NCBI GenBank assembly: GCA_963832365.1
Contig: CAWHUL010000023.1
Span: forward strand, 62,001-126,000
Direction of reading: 5' to 3'
DNA from: CAWBRT01 sp963832365
Lineage (GTDB): Bacteria; Acidobacteriota; Terriglobia; Terriglobales; Acidobacteriaceae
DNA length: 64,000 nt
Position numbers and translations under genes: made by a program. This document shows, in pieces, positions 7,436-15,653 of this stretch. The notes beneath the pieces are model-generated. The model did no database searches, was not told where the DNA came from, and was given only the letters and a program-made list of their open reading frames with translations. The stretch's first letter is position 1. Every line of letters begins with the position of its first letter.

Positions 7436-9304
7436 ATGAAACATTGCCCGGTTTGTAACAACAGCTATCCTACCAATTTCCGCATCTGTCCGCAGGACAA
7501 CACGTCATTGCGGGAGACCAACGAAATTGAGCCGGGGATGGTGATCCGCTCGAAATACCAGATCCTTGAACATCTGGGCGGCGGAGGAATGGCCGACGTT
7601 TACCGCGTCAAGCATCTGGCCTTCAACGAGATTTGCGCCATCAAGGTCGTCAAAGCCAGGTACGCCGATGACACGGCGTTCAACAACCGCTTCAAGAATG
7701 AAGCGGTCCTCACCCGCAAGCTGCGCCACCCCAACGCCATCGCGGTTGAAGATTACGACACCACCGAAGACGGTCGACCCTACATCGTGATGGAGTTTGT
7801 GAAGGGCCGCAACCTGCGGAGCGTCATCGACGAGGACGGAGCGCTGCCGGTAAGGCGCGCTCTGAGCATTGCGTTGCAGGTGGCGCGGGCGCTGGGGGCG
7901 GCTCATAAGCTCGGCATTACGCACCGCGACATCAAGCCGGACAACATCCTTATCACGCAGGATGAGCGGGGCAACGAAGCGGCCAAGGTTCTGGATTTCG
8001 GCATCGCCAAGGTCAAGGAAGGCGCTTTTACCATGGCCGCCTACACGGCGACGCGCAAGGGAATGGTGGTCGGCACTCCGCAGTACATGTCGCCGGAGCA
8101 GGCGCGCGGCAAAGTGGGCGATGAAATCGACAGCCGTGCGGACATTTATTCGCTCGGCGTGGTGATCTACGAAATGGTTACCGGTCGGCTTCCCTTCGAA
8201 AGCGACACTCCCATGGGGTATTGCCTGGAGCACCTCCATACCGTGCCGGCGCCGCCGCACGAATTTTCCGCCACCCTGAATATTCCTGTTAGTCTCAGCC
8301 AACTGGTGATGAAGGCCCTGGAGAAGGAGCGCGGGAAGCGATTCTCGACGATCGACGAGATGATCGAGGCGCTACAGGATCCGGAGCGCTGGGCCGCCCT
8401 CTCGAAGTCGCAGGCGCCAACCGTTGTGGCCAGCGTTGATGAGCCAATCGAAAGCGCACCGCCGCCGAACCCCACCCCGATACCCCAACCCAACCCCGGT
8501 GGCGCGCGCGTGAAGTACACGCCTCTACCACCGCCGACGGTTAAACCGGATGACCGGCAACCGCAGTCCAAACCTAGAATTGACTCCACGGGGCCAAAGA
8601 AAGAAAAAGAAAGGGAATCGCACTCCACGCTGATTACGTTTGTGGTGGTGCTCGTTCTTGCCGCCGGGGCTGGCGCCTATTTCTGGATGTCCAACAACAC
8701 CCCGACCGTCACGCCCGTACCGGCCCTGCAACCCAGTGCGCCGACCGCAAGCTCGCCGGTCCAGAAGCCCTCAGCCGTGTCGCCTCAGTCTCCAGTCGCC
8801 GAACCGAAGCCGCAAAATGAACCGTCGTCCGTCGTATCGGAAAAGCCTGCGCATCAATCCGCGGGCGCCGCTGACGCCAAGCGGCAGGCGCGAGAGTTGG
8901 TGTCGGTGGCGCAGGTACAGATGGCCAGAGCCGATTACGCCGGCGCCATTGGCAGTTATCAAGAGGCGGTCCGCCTGGACCCCTCCAATGCGGATGCGAA
9001 AGCGGGACTGAAAAAGGCCAGGCAGGAAAAGGCTAGCAATGACCTGGGTTTTGTGCCGCTCGCAAAGCCGAAGGAGGTCGTCGAGCCAAAGGTGACGCTG
9101 GTTTCCGACGACAATAAGAGAAGAGCGCGGGAACTGGCGGCAACGGGTCAGCAGCAGATCGACGGCGGTGACTATGCGGCGGCGGTCAAAACCCTCGAGC
9201 AGGCGGTTCGCTTGGACCCCTCCAATTCCGCCGCTCTGTCGGGACTCAGGAAAGCGCAACAGGCAAAGCGCACGGAAGACGAAATCCTGCAGCGGCGCAA
9301 GTAG
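7436..9304 (+). CDS. Membrane Ser/Thr protein kinase with zinc ribbon and C-terminal TPR repeats
   Basis: A Hanks-type kinase. A short zinc ribbon opens the protein (C4, C7, C18, then D21). The kinase domain follows with glycine loop GGGGMADVY (48-56), Lys70 in AIKVVK, catalytic HRDIKPDN (Asp165), DFG (Asp187-Gly189) and the MSPEQ activation-segment end, so it should be active. A Pro-rich linker leads to one membrane helix (TFVVVLVLAAGAGAYFWM, about residue 400). Outside are two near-identical TPR-like repeats, each ending 'AVRLDPSNA/S'. This is the PknB-like arrangement with an external sensory part. It lies 84 bases after the calpain-like gene and probably phosphorylates ligands of the FHA proteins upstream (inference). 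Confidence 0.93.
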   Translation: MKHCPVCNNSYPTNFRICPQDNTSLRETNEIEPGMVIRSKYQILEHLGGGGMADVYRVKHLAFNEICAIKVVKARYADDTAFNNRFKNEAVLTRKLRHPNAIAVEDYDTTEDGRPYIVMEFVKGRNLRSVIDEDGALPVRRALSIALQVARALGAAHKLGITHRDIKPDNILITQDERGNEAAKVLDFGIAKVKEGAFTMAAYTATRKGMVVGTPQYMSPEQARGKVGDEIDSRADIYSLGVVIYEMVTGRLPFESDTPMGYCLEHLHTVPAPPHEFSATLNIPVSLSQLVMKALEKERGKRFSTIDEMIEALQDPERWAALSKSQAPTVVASVDEPIESAPPPNPTPIPQPNPGGARVKYTPLPPPTVKPDDRQPQSKPRIDSTGPKKEKERESHSTLITFVVVLVLAAGAGAYFWMSNNTPTVTPVPALQPSAPTASSPVQKPSAVSPQSPVAEPKPQNEPSSVVSEKPAHQSAGAADAKRQARELVSVAQVQMARADYAGAIGSYQEAVRLDPSNADAKAGLKKARQEKASNDLGFVPLAKPKEVVEPKVTLVSDDNKRRARELAATGQQQIDGGDYAAAVKTLEQAVRLDPSNSAALSGLRKAQQAKRTEDEILQRRK

Positions 9305-9346
9305 ATTTGCCCCATCCCCAGGCTGCTGAAAAACTGTTCCCAAAGG

Positions 9347-9425
9347 TGTCATCCTGAGCGCAGCGAAGGATCTGCTTTCGCTCTTGCGCCAGAAAGCAGA
9401 TCCTCCGGCTCCGCTTCGCTCCCCA
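9347..9425. repeat. REP-like palindromic repeat
   Basis: Begins with 'gtcatcctgagcgcagcgaa', the same unit as at 806-834. Within it, AGGATCTGCTTTC (9368-9380) and GAAAGCAGATCCT (9392-9404) are perfect inverted arms separated by 11 bases. It follows the kinase gene and could act as a transcript end structure. Confidence 0.65.
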
Positions 9426-9511
9426 CATTGAGAGAGCGGATGTTAGTAGCGTTTATGTAACCGTTACCTTAGTAAGTTGTCTTCCGTGGGTCAGGCGGGC
9501 AATCTTAACTC

Positions 9512-10687
9512 ATGGGAATGCGGAAAGAGACGCGGTTGAGGCTCGCTCTTCCCGTTCGTGTATCGGGTGAGAACGCCGACGGCGAGTCATTCGAACAGAG
9601 CTGTACGACGGTCGACGTGACTGCGAACGGAGTGCGTGTTGAAGGTCTCACGCACACCCTTCGGCGCGGCTCCGTGATCAGTGTAAGTTATGGTGCTAAG
9701 AGTGCGCCGGCCGAGGTCAGGTGGGCCGGAAAGACTGGGGTCGACTCGCACGGACACGTCGGTCTGCAAATTGTCGGCGGCTGGAATAATCTTTGGGGAC
9801 GTGCCATCCCCAGCATACCCGGAGACAAATTTTCCGATTCCACAAACCAATACGAGGCTGAGCCCGACTCGAAAGAAGCGTCACTGCTCAGTTTCCAAGT
9901 TGGACTGCTGCATCGACCACCACGGGAACCCCGTCTCAGACTTCAGCTTCCGGTTCGTGTGTGCGGAATGAACAGGGCTGGACAGCCTTTTGTTGAGAAC
10001 GCGGTCACGGAGAACGTCAGCCGGAGTGGTGCCTGCCTGACCGGACTGACCTGCGAGGTCAGGAAATACGACGTTCTGATTTTGTCGCACCAGGATCGCA
10101 AAGCCCGCTTTCGCGTGATCTGGATCAGGAGTCATGGCACTCGACCGGAACTCGCGGTCGGCTTGCGTGCCTTGGAGCTGTCGCAAAACATCTGGGAGAC
10201 CGATTTTTCCGGGGTAAGGGACGAATGCGCACCCGTCGAGCGGCGGATAGCGCGACGTTACATTTGTGGTGGCGCGGCTTCTATCTGGCACCCGGGCGCT
10301 AAGTATTTTGTGCGCGGTACTGTGATTGACGTCAGTTTGACGGGATGTTATGTGGCAATGATGACGCCACTGGCCGTTCACGACAGAGTAGTCGTAATGC
10401 TCGACATTAACGGAACGGAAATTCGCACGGCAGCGGAAGTACGGACCTCCCATCCTGGGATAGGAATGGGATTGAAGTTCCGGGATTTGGCGGAAACGGA
10501 CAGGTCTAATTTGCGGGCGTTGATCTCCAGGCTTGGCGATTCCGGATCGTGCCAGATCGACTTTCGGGCGGAAGGTAGAGGTAGAAAGGACGTTAGGGAA
10601 TTCCCCGACAAGAAACCTGTCCGGTCTCAGACGATGGCGATATTCGACTGCGAGACTGTTCAATCAGCAAAGCCGGGACGAACGTAA
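9512..10687 (+). CDS. Protein with three PilZ domains (c-di-GMP binding)
   Basis: 391 residues made of three PilZ-like units. Each starts with an Arg-rich segment and carries a D/N-x-S/T-x-x-G motif: KETRLRLALPVRV with DVTANGVRV; REPRLRLQLPVRV with NVSRSGACL; ERRIARRYICGG with DVSLTGCYVAMM. PilZ domains bind cyclic di-GMP through these two elements. The third unit keeps both elements best; the first has Thr instead of Ser. There is no membrane segment, so it is probably cytoplasmic. The stop at 10687 lies 18 bases before the ATG of a diguanylate cyclase, suggesting a synthesiser-receptor pair. No convincing ribosome-binding site is visible before the ATG. Confidence 0.82.
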   Translation: MGMRKETRLRLALPVRVSGENADGESFEQSCTTVDVTANGVRVEGLTHTLRRGSVISVSYGAKSAPAEVRWAGKTGVDSHGHVGLQIVGGWNNLWGRAIPSIPGDKFSDSTNQYEAEPDSKEASLLSFQVGLLHRPPREPRLRLQLPVRVCGMNRAGQPFVENAVTENVSRSGACLTGLTCEVRKYDVLILSHQDRKARFRVIWIRSHGTRPELAVGLRALELSQNIWETDFSGVRDECAPVERRIARRYICGGAASIWHPGAKYFVRGTVIDVSLTGCYVAMMTPLAVHDRVVVMLDINGTEIRTAAEVRTSHPGIGMGLKFRDLAETDRSNLRALISRLGDSGSCQIDFRAEGRGRKDVREFPDKKPVRSQTMAIFDCETVQSAKPGRT

Positions 10688-10705
10688 CTTGTGAAAAGAG
10701 CATCT

Positions 10706-11617
10706 ATGAATTTCAGCCCGAAAGAAAACACCTCTGTCGCCGCCGACACTCTCTTATCGAGGGTGAGTCAAGAGCTCTCTCGACTAGAGAAGCGCGACTG
10801 GGAGTTGTGGCTTGTTGTGGCGTTGAGTGGTCTTATCGCTACTTGCGGGCTGCTCTTCATTCTATTTCCGTCGGTCTTTCGGCAACAAAGCGACATACAC
10901 TTCGATGTCACAATTTCTAAGCGACTATTCCTCGGGGTAATTTCTTTCTTGCTCCTGTTGAACACGTATATTGCAGTCCGGCGCACTGAGTTGCGCCGAA
11001 CGCGTCGGAACTTGGTTGGCACTGCTGTCCAAAGCGAACTGATACGGCTGCAATCGTTCACTGATCCTCTGACCGATGTCTATAACCGCCGCTCCCTCGA
11101 TGAAATGGCGGGACGGTATATCAGCCATGCCCGACGTACACAAGAGCCTCTTACCTTCCTGCTGCTGGACCTTGATCGCTTCAAAGAGGTGAACACGCGA
11201 TTTGGACATCTCACTGGCGATTTTGTTCTCGCGGAAATCGCAGGACTGCTCAAAAGTTCGACCCGTGGCTCCGATGCCGTTGTGCGTTACGGTGGAGATG
11301 AGTTTCTCATCGTTCTGGGTAACACCACGAAGAAAGATGCGAGTATTGTGATAGGGCGGATTGCGGACTATCTGAACCGCTGGAACACGGGCCGCCATCT
11401 TGAGGGGTTGGAAGTGACTGTAAGTGTCGGGGTGGCAGAGTGGCAAGACGGTCAAACATTGGACGAAGTTCTCGATGCTGCTGACCAGGACATGTACGCG
11501 ATCAAGAAAGGGCAAGTTGTGAAGCCGGGAACCGCGGCATTCCATTCGAGGGTTAGCCGCGTCACTCCGGTACGGCAGGTTGATCGATTCGCTCATGGAA
11601 CTCGACCTAACGCATAG
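10706..11617 (+). CDS. Membrane diguanylate cyclase (GGDEF domain)
   Basis: Makes cyclic di-GMP from two GTP. Two hydrophobic segments (LWLVVALSGLIATCGLLFIL and GVISFLLLLNTYIAV) anchor the N-terminus. The GGDEF domain follows with DPLTDVYNRRSLDE, LLDLDRFKEVN, and an intact YGGDEFLIVL active-site loop. RGSD lies exactly five residues before GGDEF, giving a complete RxxD feedback-inhibition site. The ATG at 10706 has AAAGAG a few bases upstream; a GTG at 10691 in the same frame is the alternative. It follows the triple-PilZ gene with almost no spacer and probably shares its transcript. Confidence 0.92.
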   Translation: MNFSPKENTSVAADTLLSRVSQELSRLEKRDWELWLVVALSGLIATCGLLFILFPSVFRQQSDIHFDVTISKRLFLGVISFLLLLNTYIAVRRTELRRTRRNLVGTAVQSELIRLQSFTDPLTDVYNRRSLDEMAGRYISHARRTQEPLTFLLLDLDRFKEVNTRFGHLTGDFVLAEIAGLLKSSTRGSDAVVRYGGDEFLIVLGNTTKKDASIVIGRIADYLNRWNTGRHLEGLEVTVSVGVAEWQDGQTLDEVLDAADQDMYAIKKGQVVKPGTAAFHSRVSRVTPVRQVDRFAHGTRPNA

Positions 11618-11985
11618 GACGATGAAGAGGCGGTCGACAATCTGAGAGCAATTTGTGCAGGCGTACACCGCCGCACATTCCTTTCGAGTAACATGCTTTA
11701 GCCCGCATTATTCATGAATCGGGTGGAGCAGGCCTTCAGGCCTGCAAAAAAGCCAGCAACCATGCGGGCTTTAGCCCCTGAGGCGGTTCCGCTGTTGCCG
11801 ACAGTATGTAGCTCAGCGGCTAAAGCCGCCAATCCAAGTGGGCCGTAAATGCAGGGCTGAAGCCCTGCTCCACCCATATTTCGTCGTACTCATGAACAAT
11901 AGCCTTTAGCGTGCTCGTATCTGTGGCACCTAAGCCGCAGCATCCACTTGACTTTTCGTTCCATCTTAAAGATATTGGTTCCAAG
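11618..11985. repeat. Gene-free spacer carrying a 155-base long inverted repeat
   Basis: The arms are 11721-11745 (GGGTGGAGCAGGCCTTCAGG...) and 11851-11875 (GCAGGGCTGAAGCCCTGCTC...); they match at 23 of 25 positions when inverted, and each arm is itself a small palindrome. Between them are 'gcgggctttagcccctgagg' and 'gcggctaaagccgcc', two further hairpins. The composition resembles bacterial interspersed mosaic (REP pair) elements. No gene is supported here. Confidence 0.7.
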
Positions 11986-12052
11986 AACGGGTGAAGGAGT
12001 TCACCTTTAACCGCTGTCCCATCCATCGCCGGGACAGATGATGACTCCTGAC
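11986..12052 (+). promoter_or_regulatory. Fluoride riboswitch (crcB motif)
   Basis: Senses fluoride and controls the downstream channel gene. All hallmarks are visible: hairpin GGTGAA-GGAG-TTCACC (11990-12005), the conserved 'AACCGC' (12009-12014), second stem TGTCCC/GGGACA (12015-12020 with 12031-12036), and the invariant 'GATGATGACTCCTG' (12037-12050). GGAGT in the first loop (11996-12000) is exactly complementary to ACTCC (12044-12048), the pseudoknot of this riboswitch class. It sits 154 bases before crcB. No strong terminator follows, so control of translation or an uncharacterised expression platform is likely. Confidence 0.93.
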
Positions 12053-12205
12053 AGGGATTCTTGTCGCGGAGTCAAGTTCCCCGGCAAAGGTCCACTACAA
12101 ATAAGGTATGAGCTGCGTTCGATGAGAACGCGTGGGTACTCGCCGCGTTGTGAGTGGGCTTGATGCCCCAGATTACAACTCGGCGCAACCGATAGGGGAT
12201 GACCG

Positions 12206-12580
12206 TTGAAGTATTGGATGGTTGGACTCGGTGGATTTCTTGGGGCAATCGCCAGGTTTGTTCTTGGCGATTATATTGGCGGTCACATGGGGAGCAAATT
12301 TCCCTATGGGACGTTTGTGATCAACATCTCCGGATCATTTCTGCTCGGCTTGATTGCAACGGTGCTGGCTCGCGTAACCAATGCGAGTCCGAACTGGCGC
12401 TACTTGATACCGATCGGATTCATCGGTGCCTACACGACCTTCTCCACATTTGAGTATGAGACCTTCCAGACAGTGCAGGACGGGCAACTACTCACGGCTT
12501 TGTTGAACATTGTTTTGAGTGTCGTTCTCGGGTTCATCGCGTTGTGGGCCGGTGTGGTCGCGGGACGAGCGGTATCATGA
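12206..12580 (+). CDS. crcB: Fluoride channel FluC/CrcB
   Basis: Small four-helix dual-topology channel that exports fluoride down its gradient from the cytoplasm; works as a dimer. 124 residues, the normal size. Family motifs are intact: GGFLGAIARF near the start, GTFVINISGSFLLG with pore Asn40, and GAYTTFSTFEYE with Phe79 and Phe82 of the 'Phe box'. The start is TTG at 12206, preceded at six bases by AGGGGA (12194-12199); the ATG at 12199 is out of frame. The fluoride riboswitch just upstream confirms function and regulation. Confidence 0.95.
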   Translation: MKYWMVGLGGFLGAIARFVLGDYIGGHMGSKFPYGTFVINISGSFLLGLIATVLARVTNASPNWRYLIPIGFIGAYTTFSTFEYETFQTVQDGQLLTALLNIVLSVVLGFIALWAGVVAGRAVS

Positions 12581-12658
12581 AGTCTGAACCGCCGTTGGCG
12601 GCATTCTTGGATAGGTCGCGGAGTTTCTCGTTGCACAACGTGGACTGAAGGAGGCCTT

Positions 12659-13384
12659 TTGCTCAACAGCGGACCAGCAAAGAAAGTCACTGTTTTTGTA
12701 ATGGAAGGCGAACAATATCACGGCGCCGCCGCCTACGCCGCGATCCTGGATCTTCTGTTCTACAGAGGAATTTCGGATGCGACGGTCATGCGCGGTATCG
12801 CCGGATTCGGTGCGGATCGCAAACTTCATACCACACGTCTGCTTGAATTGGCAGACAAGATGCCGATCAAAGTCGAGTTCATCGAGAGCGCCGAAAAGGT
12901 AGATGAAGTCCTGCCCAAACTCCGGGAAATCGCCAAAACCGGGTTCATTGAAATTCAGGATACGACAGTAATTCTGGCCCAGGGAACGCAGGCGAAACCG
13001 AGCGAACCGGCGCCAGTCAAGCGGCAAGGCAAAGCGAAAATGATGCGCATTCTGATCGGCGAGCGCGATGAATGGCGAGGCAAACCGCTGCACTTGGCGT
13101 TGGTGGAATGTCTGCGAGCTAACGACATCGCGGGAGTGACGGTCTATCGGGGTATTCTCGGATATGGAGCCAACCGGCGCGTACACAAAGACTCCACGAT
13201 GCATCTTTCTCACGACGCACCGATTCTGCTTTCAGTCGTGGATACCGAGGAAAAGCTCCGGTCTTTTCTGCCGGTTCTCGACGAAATGATCAAGCAGGGT
13301 CTCGTCGCACTTTCTGATGTCGATATCATCAAGTACACACATGATTATGCAAATGATGAGCGCCGCATGGAGGAACGCAAATGA
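12659..13384 (+). CDS. Protein with two DUF190 domains
   Basis: 241 residues formed by a tandem duplication: residues ~8-105 and ~118-220 both show a 'V..GE.....G..L/Y.A....L...G...ATV.RG..G.G' pattern typical of DUF190, a small PII-like alpha/beta fold of unproven function often found beside crcB. The start is TTG at 12659 with AAGGAGG (12648-12654) upstream. The 3' end overlaps the next DUF190 gene by 4 bases (ATGA). Its place behind the riboswitch and crcB suggests an accessory role in fluoride response (inference). Confidence 0.8.
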   Translation: MLNSGPAKKVTVFVMEGEQYHGAAAYAAILDLLFYRGISDATVMRGIAGFGADRKLHTTRLLELADKMPIKVEFIESAEKVDEVLPKLREIAKTGFIEIQDTTVILAQGTQAKPSEPAPVKRQGKAKMMRILIGERDEWRGKPLHLALVECLRANDIAGVTVYRGILGYGANRRVHKDSTMHLSHDAPILLSVVDTEEKLRSFLPVLDEMIKQGLVALSDVDIIKYTHDYANDERRMEERK

Positions 13385-13728
13385 AACTCCAGGGATGGGC
13401 CAAGATGCTGCGCATCCATTTTGGCGAGGATGACAAATGGCATGATCGCCCTTTGTACGAGGCCATCGTTGAGCGGTGCCGCCAACTCGATATTGCCGGC
13501 GCAACCGTCTATCGCGGGATCGAGGGCTTCGGAGCAAGTACCTTAATACGGCATTCACATTCGTTTAGCCTCTCCAGGGACCGCCCAATCATGGTTCAGG
13601 TTATTGACACAGAAGAAAAGATTCAGACGCTGCTCCCGGTGTTGGACGAAATGGTGACCGAGGGGCTGATCGCGATGTCGAATGTCGAGGTGATCAAGTA
13701 CGTGTATCGGGAAACCAAAGCGGTCTGA
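13381..13728 (+). CDS. DUF190-domain protein
   Basis: 115 residues, a single DUF190 domain, the usual length. It shares 'ATVYRGIEGFGA' and 'VIDTEEKIQTLLPVLDEMV' with the second half of the preceding protein, so the three domains arose by duplication. The ATG overlaps the upstream stop by four bases, indicating translational coupling. The role is unknown; the operon context is fluoride resistance. Confidence 0.82.
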   Translation: MKLQGWAKMLRIHFGEDDKWHDRPLYEAIVERCRQLDIAGATVYRGIEGFGASTLIRHSHSFSLSRDRPIMVQVIDTEEKIQTLLPVLDEMVTEGLIAMSNVEVIKYVYRETKAV

Positions 13729-13797
13729 ATGGGTCCCGGCGATGACGGTGAAGTGAGCCGTGAGTTGAACCGCCGTCGCCGCGAAGGGGGAGCGGGG

Positions 13798-14488
13798 ATG
13801 AAGATCGTCGTCATTTCAGACTTGCATGGCAACTTCGATGCGCTCTCCGCGCTGCCGGAGTCCGGCGATGAGCTTTGGGTGCTGGGAGATCTCGTCGACT
13901 ATGGACCGCAACCCCGCGAGGTCGTGAATTTTGTGCGTGCTCACGCCGCCGCTGTGGTCCGGGGCAATCACGACAATGCGGTGGGATTTGACGTGGACCC
14001 GCGCTGCAATCCTCGCTATCACGCGATGGCCAGCGCCACCATGCAGTTCAGCACTGCCGAGTTGGATCGAAGAAGCGAAGGAGTTTCTTCGCGGTCTGCC
14101 CAAGACGACAACCCTGGAGCGTGACGGTAAGCGGTTCCTGTTGTGCCATGCCATTCCATCCGATCCGCTTTTTGGGTATTGCCCACAGGATTCAGAGCGC
14201 TGGCGGCAGGAGGTTGACGGCATCCAGGCGGACTATCTCCTGGTTGGCCACACGCATACTCCATTCAATAGACCTGTGGGGCAAACAACCGTGGTCAACC
14301 CCGGCAGTCTGGGGCAACCAAAGACCGGCAAACCAGATGCGTGCTATGCGGTGTGGGAGGACGGGAAGTTCGAACTGAAGCAGTTTTCCTATGACTTGGA
14401 GCGCGCCTTGGAGCGCATCCAGCACATGCCCGTGCCCGCCGACATACGGCAAGATCTGGCGACGGTTTTGCGCACCGGTTCTGTCTAA
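13798..14488 (+). pseudogene. Calcineurin-like metallophosphoesterase, YfcE/MJ0936-like, broken by a frameshift
   Basis: The first frame (13798 to about 14050) carries the metal-binding motifs SDLHGN, LGDLVDYGP and RGNHDN. The rest of the domain lies in another frame (about 14045-14488) with LLCHAIPSDP, VGHTHTPF and NPGSLGQPK. Both halves match one ~230-residue phosphoesterase, so one small indel near 14,045-14,065 separates them. The ATG at 13798 follows a GGGGGAG stretch. It is the last gene after the DUF190 pair, 69 bases downstream. It may be a true lesion or a sequencing error. Substrate not predictable; relatives act on phosphodiesters. Confidence 0.8.
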
Positions 14489-14538
14489 TCAGCATGAGCA
14501 CGCCGTCACGGGCGGGCGATGCGGGGCAGCTCAGCAGT

Positions 14539-15300
14539 CTACGGTTGGCTGACGGCTAAGCCGCCGGAGGAGTCGAGGAGGGCGCGATAGATGGAATTTG
14601 TATTTGCATCCTCGGCGATCGCATCCGCGTGAACGACATAGCCCCCAAAGGGGAGGCTTGAGGCAAAGGGGATCTCCAAGTTGGAAGTGCGCGGCGACAG
14701 CGAAAAGTGCTGATACCCCAAAACAAACGCTTTTCCGGATTCGTTAATTGCCACCACAATCACCGTGAGGTCAAGGTTCTTGTTCATGTTGTTGGACAGC
14801 GCAAGTCCACCGGAGATCGTGTCGCTCTGCACGCTGGGCGCGGGATTCCAAACAATTGTGAGCGCCGGGGCTATCTTTAGCGCAAACTCGGCACGGGCCA
14901 CCGAGCGAGGCGACCCGGAATCGGTCGCGGCAAGAACGAAACGGAATTCGCCAGTCGAGCGGGGCGTGCCCAGCAGCAGTCCGGAAGTTTCGTCGAGCTG
15001 AATGCCGGGAGGGAGGCTGCCCTCCACAAGTTGCCATAGCACTGGCGGCGAGCCCCCAGTGGCAGTGAGTTGGAAGCTGTATGCCTCTCCGGCGACACCT
15101 GTTGACAGTGCTTGATTGCCAACGGATAGAGGCTGCAGTTGCGCGGGAGCCGTGGTTTGTCCCGCTGCACGGGCGCAGTTCGCAATCAGCAGCAAAGCAG
15201 CACAGAGGAGGTATAAGAGGAAGGATAAGCCGGAAATTTGGCGTCGTTGAGCTCTGCCCGCCGCACAGGCACCCAATGACCAACAATGCGCATTGCTCAT
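14539..15300 (-). CDS. Exported protein with a putative-Ig (He_PIG-type) domain
   Basis: 253 residues. A hydrophobic stretch (FLLYLLCAALLLIANCARA) acts as a signal peptide or anchor after a basic N-terminus. Residues ~60-145 fit the bacterial putative-Ig repeat: 'GVAGEAYSFQLTATGG..P..W....GSLPPGI.LD..SG.L.GTP...G.F.F...ATDSG'. The remainder is uncharacterised. Such proteins are common in Acidobacteria as secreted or surface components. It is convergent with the phosphoesterase and divergent from ilvB. Function unknown. Confidence 0.7.
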   Translation of the reverse strand: MSNAHCWSLGACAAGRAQRRQISGLSFLLYLLCAALLLIANCARAAGQTTAPAQLQPLSVGNQALSTGVAGEAYSFQLTATGGSPPVLWQLVEGSLPPGIQLDETSGLLLGTPRSTGEFRFVLAATDSGSPRSVARAEFALKIAPALTIVWNPAPSVQSDTISGGLALSNNMNKNLDLTVIVVAINESGKAFVLGYQHFSLSPRTSNLEIPFASSLPFGGYVVHADAIAEDANTNSIYRALLDSSGGLAVSQP

Positions 15301-15465
15301 GGCAATTACCGGCGGATTATTGGATGTAGCAGGCGAAGACGGTGCAGCCCGGCCAATTCGCTATAAGTGGGGGTTGACTGACCAGATACCCTCACGAGGA
15401 ATAAAACGAAGTGTTTGCGCAGCCATTCGGATTGTGATACAACTTGACAGCTAGTAATTTGGATT
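15301..15465. other. Gene-free upstream region of the ilv leader
   Basis: No gene. A good -35-like TTGACA lies at 15444-15449, but no clean -10 box at the ideal distance was found (TATGTC at 15465 is 15 bases away), so the promoter is not assigned with confidence. If that -35 is used, transcription would start near 15,475 and the leader would have to start at an internal GTG (15529). Confidence 0.3.
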
Positions 15466-15591
15466 ATGTCTACCGATCCCACAACTCGCGTCGACTTCGG
15501 GCAAAGCCCGGCGCTTGAGTCTTTCTGCGTGGGAATCTCCATACGAATTAGCGTCATTATTATTAGCATTATTCCGCTCATCTCGGGATGA
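15466..15591 (+). CDS. Isoleucine-rich ilv leader (attenuator) peptide
   Basis: 41 residues with nine isoleucines, all in the second half (GISIRISVIIISIIPLISG), plus Val and Leu: the signature of a leader peptide that measures charged branched-chain tRNA. The stop TGA (15589-15591) lies inside the antiterminator segment GGATGACG (15586-15593). A shorter version could start at GTG 15529. It stands directly upstream of an intrinsic terminator and of ilvB, so ribosome stalling at the Ile run would allow read-through into ilvB. The ATG lacks a strong ribosome-binding site. Confidence 0.8.
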   Translation: MSTDPTTRVDFGQSPALESFCVGISIRISVIIISIIPLISG

Positions 15592-15653
15592 CGCCTTGTA
15601 AGTAAGGGATTTAAAAGGGCCGTCATCCTAAAGATGACGGCCTTTTTGTTTTT
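15586..15653 (+). terminator. Transcription attenuator of ilvB with competing antiterminator
   Basis: Terminator: GGCCGTCATC (15618-15627), loop ctaaa, GATGACGGCC (15633-15642), then TTTTTGTTTTT (15643-15653). Antiterminator: GGATGACG (15586-15593), exactly complementary to CGTCATCC (15621-15628), the 5' arm of the terminator. The first segment overlaps the leader stop codon, so a ribosome that finishes the leader would mask it and let the terminator form. Confidence 0.88.

Noticed and set aside
1..9304. Type VI secretion regulation locus (PP2C, FHA, kinase)
   Set aside because: No tss, hcp, vgrG or TagF/TagH-like genes are present; the FHA proteins belong to an ABC transporter and a coiled-coil protein.
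15444..15470. Promoter TTGACA ... TATGTC for ilv
   Set aside because: Spacing of 15 bases and a poor -10 box; not firm enough to call.
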